Assembly (NCBI GenBank): GCA_026707545.1
Contig: JAPOWR010000004.1
Location: forward strand, 186,001-250,000
Origin: Acidobacteriota bacterium
Lineage (GTDB): Bacteria; Acidobacteriota; Thermoanaerobaculia; Multivoradales; Multivoraceae
Direction of reading: 5' to 3'
DNA: 64,000 nt
Shown here: one piece after another, positions 27,146-36,071 of the stretch
Position numbering within the stretch: the first letter of the stretch is position 1
Layout: the number at the start of each line of letters is the position of its first letter
Notes under the pieces: model-generated
The model's input: the letters and a program-made list of their open reading frames with translations, nothing else
Told to the model about the DNA's origin: nothing
Databases searched by the model: none
Translations under genes and position numbers: made by a program

Positions 27146-28624
27146 TCACACCAGCAGCTTCTCCAGCCGCGCCACGACGTCCGGGTGTGCGGCCGCGATG
27201 TTCTCGTCCTCCCAGGGGTCCGCCTCCAGGTCGTACAGCTCCTGCTCCTCGTGGAAGCCGTCGACCAGCTTGTAGCGGTGGTCCTGGACGACGCGGAACT
27301 GCCCGCTGACCGCCTTGCCCGTCTTGAGGGCGGAGCGGACGTGCTCGCGGTGCTCTCCTCGGCCCGTGTCTAGCAGCGGCCGCAGCGAGCGGCTCTGCAT
27401 CTCCCCGGGAACGCCGACCTCGGCGCAGTCGAGGCTGGTCGCGGCGAGGTCCATCAGGGAGACGAGTGCGTCGCTGCGGATGCCGGCCGCGATGCCCGGC
27501 CCTGCCATGACCAGGGGAATCCTCCACGAAGCCTCCTGCGGAGCGCCCTTGCCCCAGTAGTCGTGGTCTCCCAGCATCTCGCCATGGTCGCTGGTGTAGA
27601 CGACGATCGTGTCGTCCAGCTCGCCGCGCTCCTCCAGCCGCTCCTCGTAGAGCCCGATCCAGCGGTCGATGTTCTCGATCATCGCCGCGTAGTTCTGGCG
27701 AATGCGGACGTGGTGCTCGGGCGTGAACGGGGACGGCGGCGCGAGGAGCTGGCCACCCCGTGAGATGCCGTGGTAGTTGTGCGGCTGCGGGAAGTCCTCG
27801 ATCACCCGGTCGGGCCCGCGATACTCGCGCTCCATCCGCTCGGTGATGTCCATCGGCGGGTGCGGCCCGTTGAAGTTCACGATCAGGAACCAGGGGCTGC
27901 CGTCCGGGACGCCGTCGAGGAGTTCCATCCCGGTGCGGGCCGTGTAGTTGTCCTTGTAGGCGTGGTCGCCGATCGGCGTCGGGTCCGTCATCCCCCACCA
28001 GTTGACGTGCCGGGGCTCCTGCCGCTCCTCTATGTCCGCGTTGTGGATGTCCTTGAGCGGCGGGTCGAGCGAATCGAGCCAGAACCCGTAGGGCTCGCTG
28101 TCGCCGCCGCCCTTGCTGCCGGTGATCAACATGTCGGAGAAGCCCCACTCCTCCATGTGCAGCTTGCCGTCGGGGCGCCGGCCGGCGGGACCCTTGTGCA
28201 GGTCGATCTTCCCGCACGCCATCGTGTGGTAGCCGCTGTCGTGCAGGTGCTTGTAGAAGGTCGGCCGGAGCGCCGCGTTGTACACGTCGCGGTTCCGTTC
28301 GACCGTGCAGTTCTCGTACTCCATGCCGGACGCCAGGCAGGACCGCGACGGTCCGCACACCGGCGCCGGCACGACCGCCCGCGTGAAGTCGGCGCCGCGT
28401 GTCGCCAGGGCGTCCAGGTGCGGGGTCGGCACCGGAATGTCCGGGTTCCGTCCCATCCAGTCGAACCGGTGCTGGTCCGAAACCAACAGCAGGATGTTCG
28501 GCCGCCTGATCGCGCGTGGCCCCGGAATCTGCGCGTCGCCGCAGCCGGTGAGGGCGGCCGCGGTCGCCGCGGCGCCGGAGACGAGAACCTCGCGTCGGGA
28601 GAGAAGGTGGTTGCGAGAGGTCAT
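27146..28624 (-). CDS. Tat-exported sulfatase
   Basis: 492 residues from the ATG at 28624, with AAGGAG 7 bases upstream. A twin-arginine signal (SRREVLVSGAAATAAALTGC) also ends in a lipobox cysteine, so it is probably exported folded and lipidated. Metal ligands are in PNILLLVSDQHRFDWMG. The sulfatase signature is C90-G-P-S-R with SCLASG, making Cys90 the formylglycine site. Later blocks: ACGKIDLHKG, VNFNGPHPP, TSDHGEMLGDHDYWGKG. It belongs to the choline-sulfatase/iduronate-sulfatase-like branch by DHGEMLGDH; the substrate is unknown. Its promoter shares a sequence with that of the TonB receptor gene at 45257. Confidence 0.92.
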   Translation of the reverse strand: MTSRNHLLSRREVLVSGAAATAAALTGCGDAQIPGPRAIRRPNILLLVSDQHRFDWMGRNPDIPVPTPHLDALATRGADFTRAVVPAPVCGPSRSCLASGMEYENCTVERNRDVYNAALRPTFYKHLHDSGYHTMACGKIDLHKGPAGRRPDGKLHMEEWGFSDMLITGSKGGGDSEPYGFWLDSLDPPLKDIHNADIEERQEPRHVNWWGMTDPTPIGDHAYKDNYTARTGMELLDGVPDGSPWFLIVNFNGPHPPMDITERMEREYRGPDRVIEDFPQPHNYHGISRGGQLLAPPSPFTPEHHVRIRQNYAAMIENIDRWIGLYEERLEERGELDDTIVVYTSDHGEMLGDHDYWGKGAPQEASWRIPLVMAGPGIAAGIRSDALVSLMDLAATSLDCAEVGVPGEMQSRSLRPLLDTGRGEHREHVRSALKTGKAVSGQFRVVQDHRYKLVDGFHEEQELYDLEADPWEDENIAAAHPDVVARLEKLLV

Positions 28625-28668
28625 GGGCAACTCCTTGCCGACTCGGACGGCTTCGTCGATCTGTGTTG

Positions 28669-28709
28669 GATGTTCGTACTACGTTAGCAGCCGGGTTGGA
28701 GGGTGACAG
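28669..28709 (-). promoter_or_regulatory. Promoter of the Tat sulfatase, sharing a 20-base block with the TonB receptor promoter
   Basis: On the minus strand a -35-like CTGTCA (28704-28709) is followed after 17 bases by TAACGT (28681-28686). The 20-base block 28669-28688 reads GCTAACGTAGTACGAACATC. It matches the block at 45360-45379 at 18 of 20 positions, extending from the -10 into the start of the transcript. The ATG is at 28624, leaving a leader of about 50 bases. Confidence 0.55.
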
Positions 28710-28715
28710 GTTGGT

Positions 28716-28730
28716 CGCCGCTTCGCGGCG
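28716..28730 (-). terminator. Short hairpin after the aldo/keto reductase
   Basis: CGCCGC (28716-28721) and GCGGCG (28725-28730) pair perfectly around TTC, 21 bases after the reductase stop. No T tract follows, so termination is uncertain. It sits just upstream of the next gene's -35 box. Confidence 0.35.
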
Positions 28731-28751
28731 CAGCCAGGGTCCGCGACGTAG

Positions 28752-29798
28752 CTACCAGGTGAGCCGCGTCTTCATCCAGCCCGACGTGTTGTGGAAGTCG
28801 GACACGGCGCTGCCGGGCGGCACCAGGGCGTCGCAGGCGGCGGCGATCTCCGGATCGAGCGTCATCTCCTGGACCGCGACGAGCTCGCCGAGGTGCTCGA
28901 ACCGGCGCGGGCCGATCAGCGGTGCCGTGATGCCCGGCCGGTCCTTGCACCAGAGGATGGCGAGCTGGGCCGGCGTGATGCCGGCTTCGGCCGCGAGGCC
29001 GGCGAACTCGACGCCGACGCGGACCGCGCGTTCCGTGACCCGGCGGGCGTAGTACTTGCCGAGCACGTCGGCGCGCGAGCCTTCCGGGTAGTTCGCCGCA
29101 TCCGAGTACCGGCCGGCGAGCACCCCCATCCCAAGCGGCGCCCACGCCAGGATGCCGAGGCCGTGCCTCTGGCATAGCGGGATCAGCTCGTTCTCGATCC
29201 GCCGGTCGAGCAGGTTGTAGGGCGCCTGCTCGGACGCGAAGCGGACGTAGCCCTTCAGTTCGCTCACCATGAGTGCTTCCATCACGCCCCAGGCGGGGTA
29301 GGTCGAGCAACCGATGTACCGCACCTTGCCGGCGCGCACCAGGTCGTCGAACGCGCGCAGCGTCTCGTCGATCGGGATGCCGAAGTCCGGCCGGTGAGTC
29401 TGGTAGAGGTCGATGTGGTCCGTCTGCAGCCGGCGTAGCGCCGCGTCGCAGGCGTTCAGGATGCCGGCCCGGGACAGCCCCTGCTCGTTCGGATTCTGCC
29501 CGGGAACGTGCTCTACGCGCGCTAGCCCCGTTTCATCATCGAACTCGCCCGGGTAGATCTTGGTCGAGATCACGACCTCGTGGCGGCGGCCGGTCTCCTT
29601 GAGCACGCTGCCGACGATGCGCTCGGCGAGGCCGTCGCCGTAGATGTGCCCGAGATCGATCAGGTTGACGCCGGCGTCGAGAGTCCGCTCGATGATCCGC
29701 CGCGCCTCGTCCTCCGGCGTCACGTCACCGAAGTTGCTCGTGCCGAGGCCGAGCGGCGAGACCTTCAGACCGGTGCGGCCGAGGGTGCGGTACTCCAT
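28752..29798 (-). CDS. Aldo/keto reductase (1)
   Basis: 348 residues. MEYRTLGRTGLKVSPLGLGT is the standard family start. Catalytic Asp and Tyr lie in NLIDLGHIYGDGLAERIVG, Lys in VVISTKIYPG and His in DLYQTHRP, giving the full tetrad. NADPH-binding residues follow near the C-terminus (PLIGPRRFEHLGE). It reduces carbonyl compounds with NAD(P)H in the cytoplasm; the substrate is unknown. A clear paralogue lies at 50988-52043, sharing most motif residues and the C-terminal VVADFHNT/AVSDFHNT region. It is preceded on the same strand by the DUF885-like gene, whose stop is 16 bases upstream of this ATG. Confidence 0.92.
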   Translation of the reverse strand: MEYRTLGRTGLKVSPLGLGTSNFGDVTPEDEARRIIERTLDAGVNLIDLGHIYGDGLAERIVGSVLKETGRRHEVVISTKIYPGEFDDETGLARVEHVPGQNPNEQGLSRAGILNACDAALRRLQTDHIDLYQTHRPDFGIPIDETLRAFDDLVRAGKVRYIGCSTYPAWGVMEALMVSELKGYVRFASEQAPYNLLDRRIENELIPLCQRHGLGILAWAPLGMGVLAGRYSDAANYPEGSRADVLGKYYARRVTERAVRVGVEFAGLAAEAGITPAQLAILWCKDRPGITAPLIGPRRFEHLGELVAVQEMTLDPEIAAACDALVPPGSAVSDFHNTSGWMKTRLTW

Positions 29799-29814
29799 TG
29801 GACGAGCAGCCTAC

Positions 29815-31509
29815 CTACATGCGGTCCGCGAGCTGCAGGGCCGGATCGAAGACGCGGTTCGGCACGTCGTCCTCGCCCAGGAGGAACCGGATCTCGTCGT
29901 CGTAGCCGGTCATCTCCCAGCGGATCAGCGAGATCGGGATGATGCCGCCGGCCAGGAACTCGTCGATGAAGTCGCGGAGCACGAACTCGTCGCCGAGCTG
30001 CATCGCGCGCTCGCGGAAGAGCTTCATGAAGTGGGCCTTGCCGACGACGACTCCGGTGTGGAAGCCGGGGAAGCGCAGGTTGGACTCCATCTCGTACCAG
30101 ACCATGCGCTCGTCTTCCTGGGACCAGCCCTTGGACATCAGCGCGGCGCAGAGCGCCCGCGACTCGTCGAAGGTGATCAGGTTCGCGTGCATCGCGAGGT
30201 CGGGCAGCGCCAGGCTCATGTGGGAGATGTTCATCAGGTACTCGACCTCGCGGCCGCGGCGGGGCCGTTCGTCGAGCACGCCGGCCTGCATCGTGAGTTC
30301 CTCGAGGGCGACCGCCCAGCCCTCCATCCGCATCCACTCCATGTTGAAGCGGCGGTCGGCGCCGCGGATTGGCCGGTCGTCGCGCTGGCGCCGCTGGTCG
30401 TCGAGCATGTGGCCGACGTACTCGTGGGTCTCACCGGGCAGGATCTCGCGCTCGCGCGCCTTGTGGTCGATGCTCGTATCGGAGGGCAACGGCTCCGGCG
30501 GCTCTTCGGGATCGCTGTAGTCGTGCGGGTCGACCCAGTCCGGAACGGTCATGACTTCGCCGTCGCGCAGGAAGTCGACGACGTAGCGCAGCGCCTCGTG
30601 CAGGTTGTCGGCGTACTTCTGCGGGGTGTCGGCGATGTCGAACGGCGGCAGGTCGCGGTTGCGGTGCTCCTCCAGGGCCAGGAAGGTGACGAGCCGGTTG
30701 TATTCCTGCTCGACGATCATCCGGCTCTCCTCCCAGCCGTAGGGCGAGAGGTGGACGTTGCGGAGCCACCAGTCGTAGTTCTCCTTGCCGATGCCGGCGG
30801 CGCCGCTCCAGGACGGTTTGTTCTCCTCGACCCAGCCGCCGAAAGCGAGCACCGCATCGCGGGCGGCCTCGGCGTCGGCGACGAGTTCCGGATGATGTTC
30901 GGCGAGGTCCTCAGCGATCCCTTCGTAGATGCGCGCCTCCCGCGGAGCGGCCCAGATCGCGATCCCGCCGAGATCGGGCACCGCCTCGGTCAGGTTGGAC
31001 TTCGCCTGCTCGTAGACCTTCGGCACCGCCTGCAGGGTCGTCCTGTACTCGGCGAGCTCCTCTTCGTCGAACGGCGGTTCGAACCGGAACAGCGACCGGA
31101 AGCCCGACATCGCCGGCCCGGCGCCGCCCTGGGACATGAGGTAGAAGGCCGGGTCGCGCGACCAGGGCCGGGTCACCCGGTGGTGGAAGTCGAGCCCGTT
31201 CATCTCGGCCCGGACCAGGTGATGGTCGATCTGCTCGGAGACGGTCCATTCCGAGATGTCGATCGCGTGGAGCCGCCTCTTGTAGTCCTCGAGGCCGTCA
31301 CGCTGGCGAGCCATCGCCTCGGTGGTGTAGTCCGGCACACCGTCCACGATCTCCGGTTCCTGGAAGACGCGGAAGTCCTCGAAGAGCACGAGCAGGTCGT
31401 CGTGGGTGCCGGGTGCGGCCTCTTCAGTGGCTGGCGGCGTCGGAGCGCAGGCGATCGCCAGCGCAAGCAGGATGGTCAGGGGAGCGAGGCGGAACTTGAT
31501 CTGCCACAT
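29815..31509 (-). CDS. DUF885-like lipoprotein (putative zinc hydrolase)
   Basis: 564 residues from the ATG at 31509, preceded by AAGGAG; an upstream in-frame TTG is less likely. Lipobox AIAC in the signal peptide. The layout is that of the secreted DUF885 family: EYNRLVTFLALEEHRNR-type helices, a central THEYVGHML metal motif, NMEWMRMEGWAVALEEL, and VWYEMESNLRFPGFHTG-type helices. Family members usually read HExxPGHxxQ. Here the motif is HEYVGH, one residue shorter and without the proline, so catalysis may differ. The family is thought to be metallopeptidase-like. The beta-propeller gene upstream ends 14 bases before this ATG, suggesting one operon from 36010 down to 28752. Confidence 0.78.
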   Translation of the reverse strand: MWQIKFRLAPLTILLALAIACAPTPPATEEAAPGTHDDLLVLFEDFRVFQEPEIVDGVPDYTTEAMARQRDGLEDYKRRLHAIDISEWTVSEQIDHHLVRAEMNGLDFHHRVTRPWSRDPAFYLMSQGGAGPAMSGFRSLFRFEPPFDEEELAEYRTTLQAVPKVYEQAKSNLTEAVPDLGGIAIWAAPREARIYEGIAEDLAEHHPELVADAEAARDAVLAFGGWVEENKPSWSGAAGIGKENYDWWLRNVHLSPYGWEESRMIVEQEYNRLVTFLALEEHRNRDLPPFDIADTPQKYADNLHEALRYVVDFLRDGEVMTVPDWVDPHDYSDPEEPPEPLPSDTSIDHKAREREILPGETHEYVGHMLDDQRRQRDDRPIRGADRRFNMEWMRMEGWAVALEELTMQAGVLDERPRRGREVEYLMNISHMSLALPDLAMHANLITFDESRALCAALMSKGWSQEDERMVWYEMESNLRFPGFHTGVVVGKAHFMKLFRERAMQLGDEFVLRDFIDEFLAGGIIPISLIRWEMTGYDDEIRFLLGEDDVPNRVFDPALQLADRM

Positions 31510-31523
31510 GAGGTGTGCTCCTT

Positions 31524-33083
31524 TCAATCGGGGATGTTGACGAGGGTGTAGTAAGCCTCCGGGTGAAGCAGCGGTTCGCCGTCGCCGCTGCGGACTCCAT
31601 CGAGGTGCAGTTCGTGGACGTAGCCGGCCCGCAACGGCTCGACCCCCAGGCGGACGCTCAAGCCGTCCGGAGCGAACCGGGCGGACCGGACGGCGACCAC
31701 CAGCTTGTCGTCCTCCGGGCCGCCGTAGTTCTCGCTAAGACGGTAGGTGTAGCTCTCCATGCGGTAGGACGCGGGGTCGCCGGCCGTCGCCGGATCGACG
31801 GCCCGGGTGAAGGTGAGTTCGAAGCCGTCGGGCCGAGCCCGCATCTCGTGGACTTCGAACGGCACCGCCCCTGTCCAGACGATCCGCTGAAGTCCGTGAG
31901 GTTCGGGGCCGACGCCGCCCCAGCCGCGGTCCGACAGGCCGGCGAAGAGCGAACCGTCGTCGGCGAACGCCAGGCGGATCACGCCGCTGTCGAGGCCGCG
32001 CCGGAAGTTGAAGGCGGCGCCCTGCCAGTGGCCGCCGACCTTCTCCAGGAAGACGCGCATGACCATCGCGTGGTGCTGGTCGCCGACGAAGACCTGACCT
32101 TCGAAGGGCCCGAACTTGCCGCTGGTCGTGTCCCACCGGAGACCGGAGGGGGACTGCCCCATCTTCACGTAGGGGAACCAGACGGAGGGCATGCGGTAGT
32201 TCGGAATCAGCTCGTGCAGGTCCTTCATGTAGGTCCCGCCTTCCGGCTGGCCTTCCGGCGGCGGCTCGACCTGCGAGTCGGGATGGTGGGTGGAGGCCAT
32301 GCCGTGCGGATGGCCGTGGAAGTCCCCGACCTGGATCAGCGAGAGCTTGGAGGCGTTGTTCCACTCGCCCTGGTTGTCGGTGTAGAAGACCTCGCCCCAG
32401 GGGCTGACTTCGATGCCGGCGGGTGAGCGCAGACCGGCGGCCACGAACTCGGTGTCGCCGGTCGCGGGATCGATGCGGGCCGCCCAGCCGCGCCAGGGGG
32501 CGTGACCGTAGGGCTGGTCGCCGAACGGGATGTTCATGGTCACCCAGAGCTTGCCGTCAGGCGTCGGCCGCGGTCCGAAGACGTACTCGTGGTAGTCGCC
32601 GCTGGTCTCCCAGGCGTCGGTCACCGTCTCGAAGACGTCGGCGCGGTCATCGCCGTCGATGTCCCGGAGGCGCGTCAGCTCGCCGCGCTGGGCGGCGTAG
32701 ATCCAGCCGCCGTACTCCAGCAGGCCGAGCGGCTGCCCGAGGCCGAAGGCGTACTGCTTGAAGAACGGCGCCGGCGGATCGCTGAAGGCGTTCTCGACGA
32801 TGAAGATCTCACCGCGCCGCGTCGCCGCCATGATGCGGCCGTCGGAGAGCTGGAGCAGCCCGCCGACTTCCATCGACATGCCTTCGTTGAGCGGCATGGT
32901 GAGCACCCGGTAGTAGGGCTCCTCGGCGGCGATCCGGGGGCCGACGTCCGCCTGCTGGCGGGCCAGCAGCTCCTTGTCCGTCAGTTCCCGTAGCTCCTCG
33001 TCAGGCGGTTCCTGAGCGAACAGCGGCAGGGGCAGCAGGAACGCGACGAGCGCGACCGCGAGGGTTGGACGGCAGCTCACCAT
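31524..33083 (-). CDS. Secreted six-bladed beta-propeller protein (glucose/sorbosone dehydrogenase-like)
   Basis: 519 residues with a signal peptide ending LPLFAQ. Propeller-like blades appear as MEVGGLLQLSDGRIMAATRRG, GLGQPLGLLEYGGWIYAAQRG, FGPRPTPDGKLWVTMNIPFG, LRSPAGIEVSPWGEVFYTDN and VIRLAFADDGSLFAGLSDRG. Such propellers occur in soluble PQQ glucose dehydrogenases and in the membrane-bound propeller-cytochrome proteins of Planctomycetes and Verrucomicrobia. A final immunoglobulin-like beta domain (about 400-519) follows. The start overlaps the stop of the cytochrome gene by 7 bases, so propeller and cytochrome probably work together, with electrons passing from a sugar-like substrate to haem. 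The substrate is inferred only by family. Confidence 0.82.
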   Translation of the reverse strand: MVSCRPTLAVALVAFLLPLPLFAQEPPDEELRELTDKELLARQQADVGPRIAAEEPYYRVLTMPLNEGMSMEVGGLLQLSDGRIMAATRRGEIFIVENAFSDPPAPFFKQYAFGLGQPLGLLEYGGWIYAAQRGELTRLRDIDGDDRADVFETVTDAWETSGDYHEYVFGPRPTPDGKLWVTMNIPFGDQPYGHAPWRGWAARIDPATGDTEFVAAGLRSPAGIEVSPWGEVFYTDNQGEWNNASKLSLIQVGDFHGHPHGMASTHHPDSQVEPPPEGQPEGGTYMKDLHELIPNYRMPSVWFPYVKMGQSPSGLRWDTTSGKFGPFEGQVFVGDQHHAMVMRVFLEKVGGHWQGAAFNFRRGLDSGVIRLAFADDGSLFAGLSDRGWGGVGPEPHGLQRIVWTGAVPFEVHEMRARPDGFELTFTRAVDPATAGDPASYRMESYTYRLSENYGGPEDDKLVVAVRSARFAPDGLSVRLGVEPLRAGYVHELHLDGVRSGDGEPLLHPEAYYTLVNIPD

Positions 33084-36010
33084 GACAGCGTCACGTCCAG
33101 TGCGAGCGTCTCGCCCGGTTCGAGTTCGATCCGTTGCAGGAGCTGGCGGACGTCCTGGGAATCGCGGACGATCGGTTCGAGATCGGCGGTCGATGTGACG
33201 GCCACGTCGAGCGTGTCGTCAACTCGCCACTTCCGATCCGCCGTCGATGCGATCTCTTCCCCTTCGGCCAGCAGAAGAAAGAGGGGGTCGGGAGCGGTGC
33301 CGGCGGCAAGCCGGAAGCGGCGGATCAGGTCCGTGCCGCCCCCCGCATGCAGTGGCGTCGGCGTTTCCTCGACCAGGATGTCCCCCACCCGGTAGCGCAG
33401 AACGGGGTGACCCTGTTCGTCGAGCCGGTAGCCGAGGAAGCGTCCGCCAACATTACGGTCGCCGCGGCCGGGGTTGGGCCACGGGGTGTCGATGTCGTCG
33501 AGGATTGCCAGCGCCGGGCCCGGTGGCAGGTTCAGCACGTCCGTGCCGTAGGGACCGAAGAACTGGCCTGCCCTGCCCTGCCAGGTGCCCTTCGCGTCGA
33601 AGAAGCCGCCGCGCCAGATCTTGGCCAGGCGGACGGTATTCGCGTCGAAGGCAACGTGGACGTTTTCGGGATAGCCGATCGCGATCGACCGCGGACCGAC
33701 GTCGATCATGTGGGTGCGGAAGACGAGCGGACGGTCCTCGGGCACCAGGACCATGTCGGACCCGGCATCCATCCCTTCGGGCGTTGGCATCGACGTGCCG
33801 AGCGACAGGAAACTCCAGATCGCTCCGATCTGGCCGTCGACCGTGCCGTTGCCGAGCTGCGGGAAGTTGGTGGCGCCTTCGGGCCAGTAGCCGGGCATCC
33901 GAGTGCCTGGGCGGGTCGCGGCAGGATCCCGCAGGAACCGGTCGACCCAGCCCGGCCGCAGGCGATCCCAGGCGGTCGCCAGGTCGATCGTCGAGATTCC
34001 CGGCGCCCGGTTGGCGTGGATGTCGTGGCAAGTGACGCAGCTCATGCCGCCGGTGCCGAGGAGCTCCATGCCGTCGTTCGCGGCGGCGACGGAGAAAGGC
34101 GCTTCGTCCATGTCTTCGGGCGAGGCGTCGAGGGCCTCCAGCGCCGTGGCGAGCCGCTCAGCGGCGTCAGCCGGGAAGCGGGGCATCCTGACCTCCATGA
34201 AGTCGCGGCGGACGTGGAGTTCGTCGTCGGTCAGGATCGAGTGCAGCGTCCGTGGCTTCAGCTTTCCGCCGACGCCGTCGAGCGGAGGCGGCAGCCGCCC
34301 CTCCTCGCCGAGGTCCTGGTTGTCCACGACCTTGAAGTACTGGGCGCGCACGGAGTCAGGGCCGCCGACCGCCTTGCCGCCGGCCCGTCGCTGGTGGCAG
34401 GCGTAGCAGTTGAAGCTCGCCATCGCATGGACGATCTCGTCCTCGGCGTCTCGTTGTGCCGGGGATCCATCGAGGCTTGCAAGCGCCGCCTGGATCGCGC
34501 GTTTCTGGTGATCGGCGAGTCGGTAGCGCGGCGACGTCGCGCCGGTGTGCATGCCGGGCTCGGCGAAGACGGAGTCCGGATCGAGCAGGCTCAGATCGGG
34601 AGCCCGCTCGCGCGACACGGAGTACGACCGGCCACGTTCCGGATCGACGCCCGGTGAGTCGTGGCATGAGGCGCATCCGAAGCGGGCGAAGAGCGCGCTG
34701 CCCTCCTCCTCGTACCAGTCGCGTGCGGCCGGCGGCGCGCCGACAGGTCGCAGGCGGACGTTCTCGTAGCTCGTCAGATCATCGAGCGACGTCTCCGCCT
34801 GCAACGCGCCTCCGGCGACGCGGACTTCGACGAACGGCTCTTCGATGCTGCCTCGGATGAAGTACGCCACCTCGACCGGGTGATCCCCGCCATTCAGATC
34901 GAGTTCGACGGCCGTTGCCCGCGCGCTGAACTGAGGCTTCGAAGCGACGACCTCGTCTCCGATCCTCAGCGTGGAACCGGACCGCCGGTCGGCGCTCAGC
35001 GTGAAGGTGTAGCTCCCGTCCGCGGGCAGGGTCAGGAGGCCGCTGTAGCGGATCGCGTGGTTGCCGTAGTTCATCTTCGCCGGCAGGTTGAGCGAAAGGG
35101 TGGCGATCTGGCCCACGGCCGCCGGCTCCGCCCGGTCGAGGTTCGGTGCCGGTCGGTCGAAGAAACCGGCCACGTCCTCGTCCTGCTCCGGGTCGAGGAA
35201 GTACTCGAACTCGAAGCCGCGGCGGCGCTCGACCACAAGGGGCGTCTGGCTGCGGAGCAGGTAGACCGCGATGTCCTCGGCCTCGTCCCGCGCGAGATGA
35301 AGCGGCGGCATGCGTCCGCTCGGCCGCGCGCCGCGCGGGTCGAGCAGAAACTCCGTCAGCGCTCCCACTGATGTCTTCGCGCTCAGGTCGGCCAGGGGGA
35401 CGGAAGGGATGGCCGGTTCGCCTGCGCCGCCTTCGGGTGCGGGGCAGGCGACACAGCCGACCGAGTGGAAGAGTCGGCGCCCGCGTTCGACCGTGGAGCG
35501 GAAGCGATGAACCGGGAAGCCGGCGGTGAAGTCGCTGCGGGCGGCGTTCTGGTCTTCCGGCCCGGCCTCCGCCCCGCGGAAAGCGAGGTAGCCGACGAGC
35601 GTCCTTGTGACTCGTTGCCGTTCGTCGGGTTCCAGGGAGTGGAGCATCTCGGGCATCGTCGAGCCCGGTTTCTGTTCGTGCGGTTCGGTCAGATAGTCGG
35701 CGAGCCAGCGGTCTGTGGCGCGTTCACCGATCCGGTCCAGATCCGGCGCGGTTCTCGTGGCGATCCGCCTTACTGTGGCCTCCGTCGCCTCATGGCAGGA
35801 CAGGCAGTTCAGTTCGCCCAGGAGGATCTCGCCCAGCGCGGCTTCGTCCGTGGCGCCGGCCAGCCTGAGGTGCTCGTACCCGGGGACAACTGGCGGGGAA
35901 AGCGAGGCGGCAGATGCCTGAGCCTGCACCCCGACGCCAGGTGCCGCCATTGCGATGACACAGATGAGCGGCACGAACCGGACGATCTCGGCGGAGCGTG
36001 GTGCCTGCAT
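33077..36010 (-). CDS. Multihaem cytochrome c with PA14-like domain; one haem motif broken
   Basis: 977 residues with a signal peptide ending VGVQAQ. Haem motifs: CLSCH at 69-73, then CASCH, CYACH and CVTCH further on. A fifth site at 186-190 reads CVACP, with the axial histidine replaced by proline. A PA14-type beta domain lies between the second and third sites (KMNYGNHAIRYSGLLTLPA, YTFTLSADRRSGSTLRIGD), which in other proteins binds carbohydrate. The pattern of cytochrome c domains, PA14 and a neighbouring propeller is typical of large secreted oxidoreductases of Planctomycetes/Verrucomicrobia type. It overlaps the propeller gene and is the first gene of the probable 36010-28752 operon. 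Confidence 0.85.
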   Translation of the reverse strand: MQAPRSAEIVRFVPLICVIAMAAPGVGVQAQASAASLSPPVVPGYEHLRLAGATDEAALGEILLGELNCLSCHEATEATVRRIATRTAPDLDRIGERATDRWLADYLTEPHEQKPGSTMPEMLHSLEPDERQRVTRTLVGYLAFRGAEAGPEDQNAARSDFTAGFPVHRFRSTVERGRRLFHSVGCVACPAPEGGAGEPAIPSVPLADLSAKTSVGALTEFLLDPRGARPSGRMPPLHLARDEAEDIAVYLLRSQTPLVVERRRGFEFEYFLDPEQDEDVAGFFDRPAPNLDRAEPAAVGQIATLSLNLPAKMNYGNHAIRYSGLLTLPADGSYTFTLSADRRSGSTLRIGDEVVASKPQFSARATAVELDLNGGDHPVEVAYFIRGSIEEPFVEVRVAGGALQAETSLDDLTSYENVRLRPVGAPPAARDWYEEEGSALFARFGCASCHDSPGVDPERGRSYSVSRERAPDLSLLDPDSVFAEPGMHTGATSPRYRLADHQKRAIQAALASLDGSPAQRDAEDEIVHAMASFNCYACHQRRAGGKAVGGPDSVRAQYFKVVDNQDLGEEGRLPPPLDGVGGKLKPRTLHSILTDDELHVRRDFMEVRMPRFPADAAERLATALEALDASPEDMDEAPFSVAAANDGMELLGTGGMSCVTCHDIHANRAPGISTIDLATAWDRLRPGWVDRFLRDPAATRPGTRMPGYWPEGATNFPQLGNGTVDGQIGAIWSFLSLGTSMPTPEGMDAGSDMVLVPEDRPLVFRTHMIDVGPRSIAIGYPENVHVAFDANTVRLAKIWRGGFFDAKGTWQGRAGQFFGPYGTDVLNLPPGPALAILDDIDTPWPNPGRGDRNVGGRFLGYRLDEQGHPVLRYRVGDILVEETPTPLHAGGGTDLIRRFRLAAGTAPDPLFLLLAEGEEIASTADRKWRVDDTLDVAVTSTADLEPIVRDSQDVRQLLQRIELEPGETLALDVTLSW

Positions 36011-36071
36011 TCGATGAAGCCGAGGTCACGATACACGAGGCAATCGGACCACTGACCGCTAGGATCGATTG

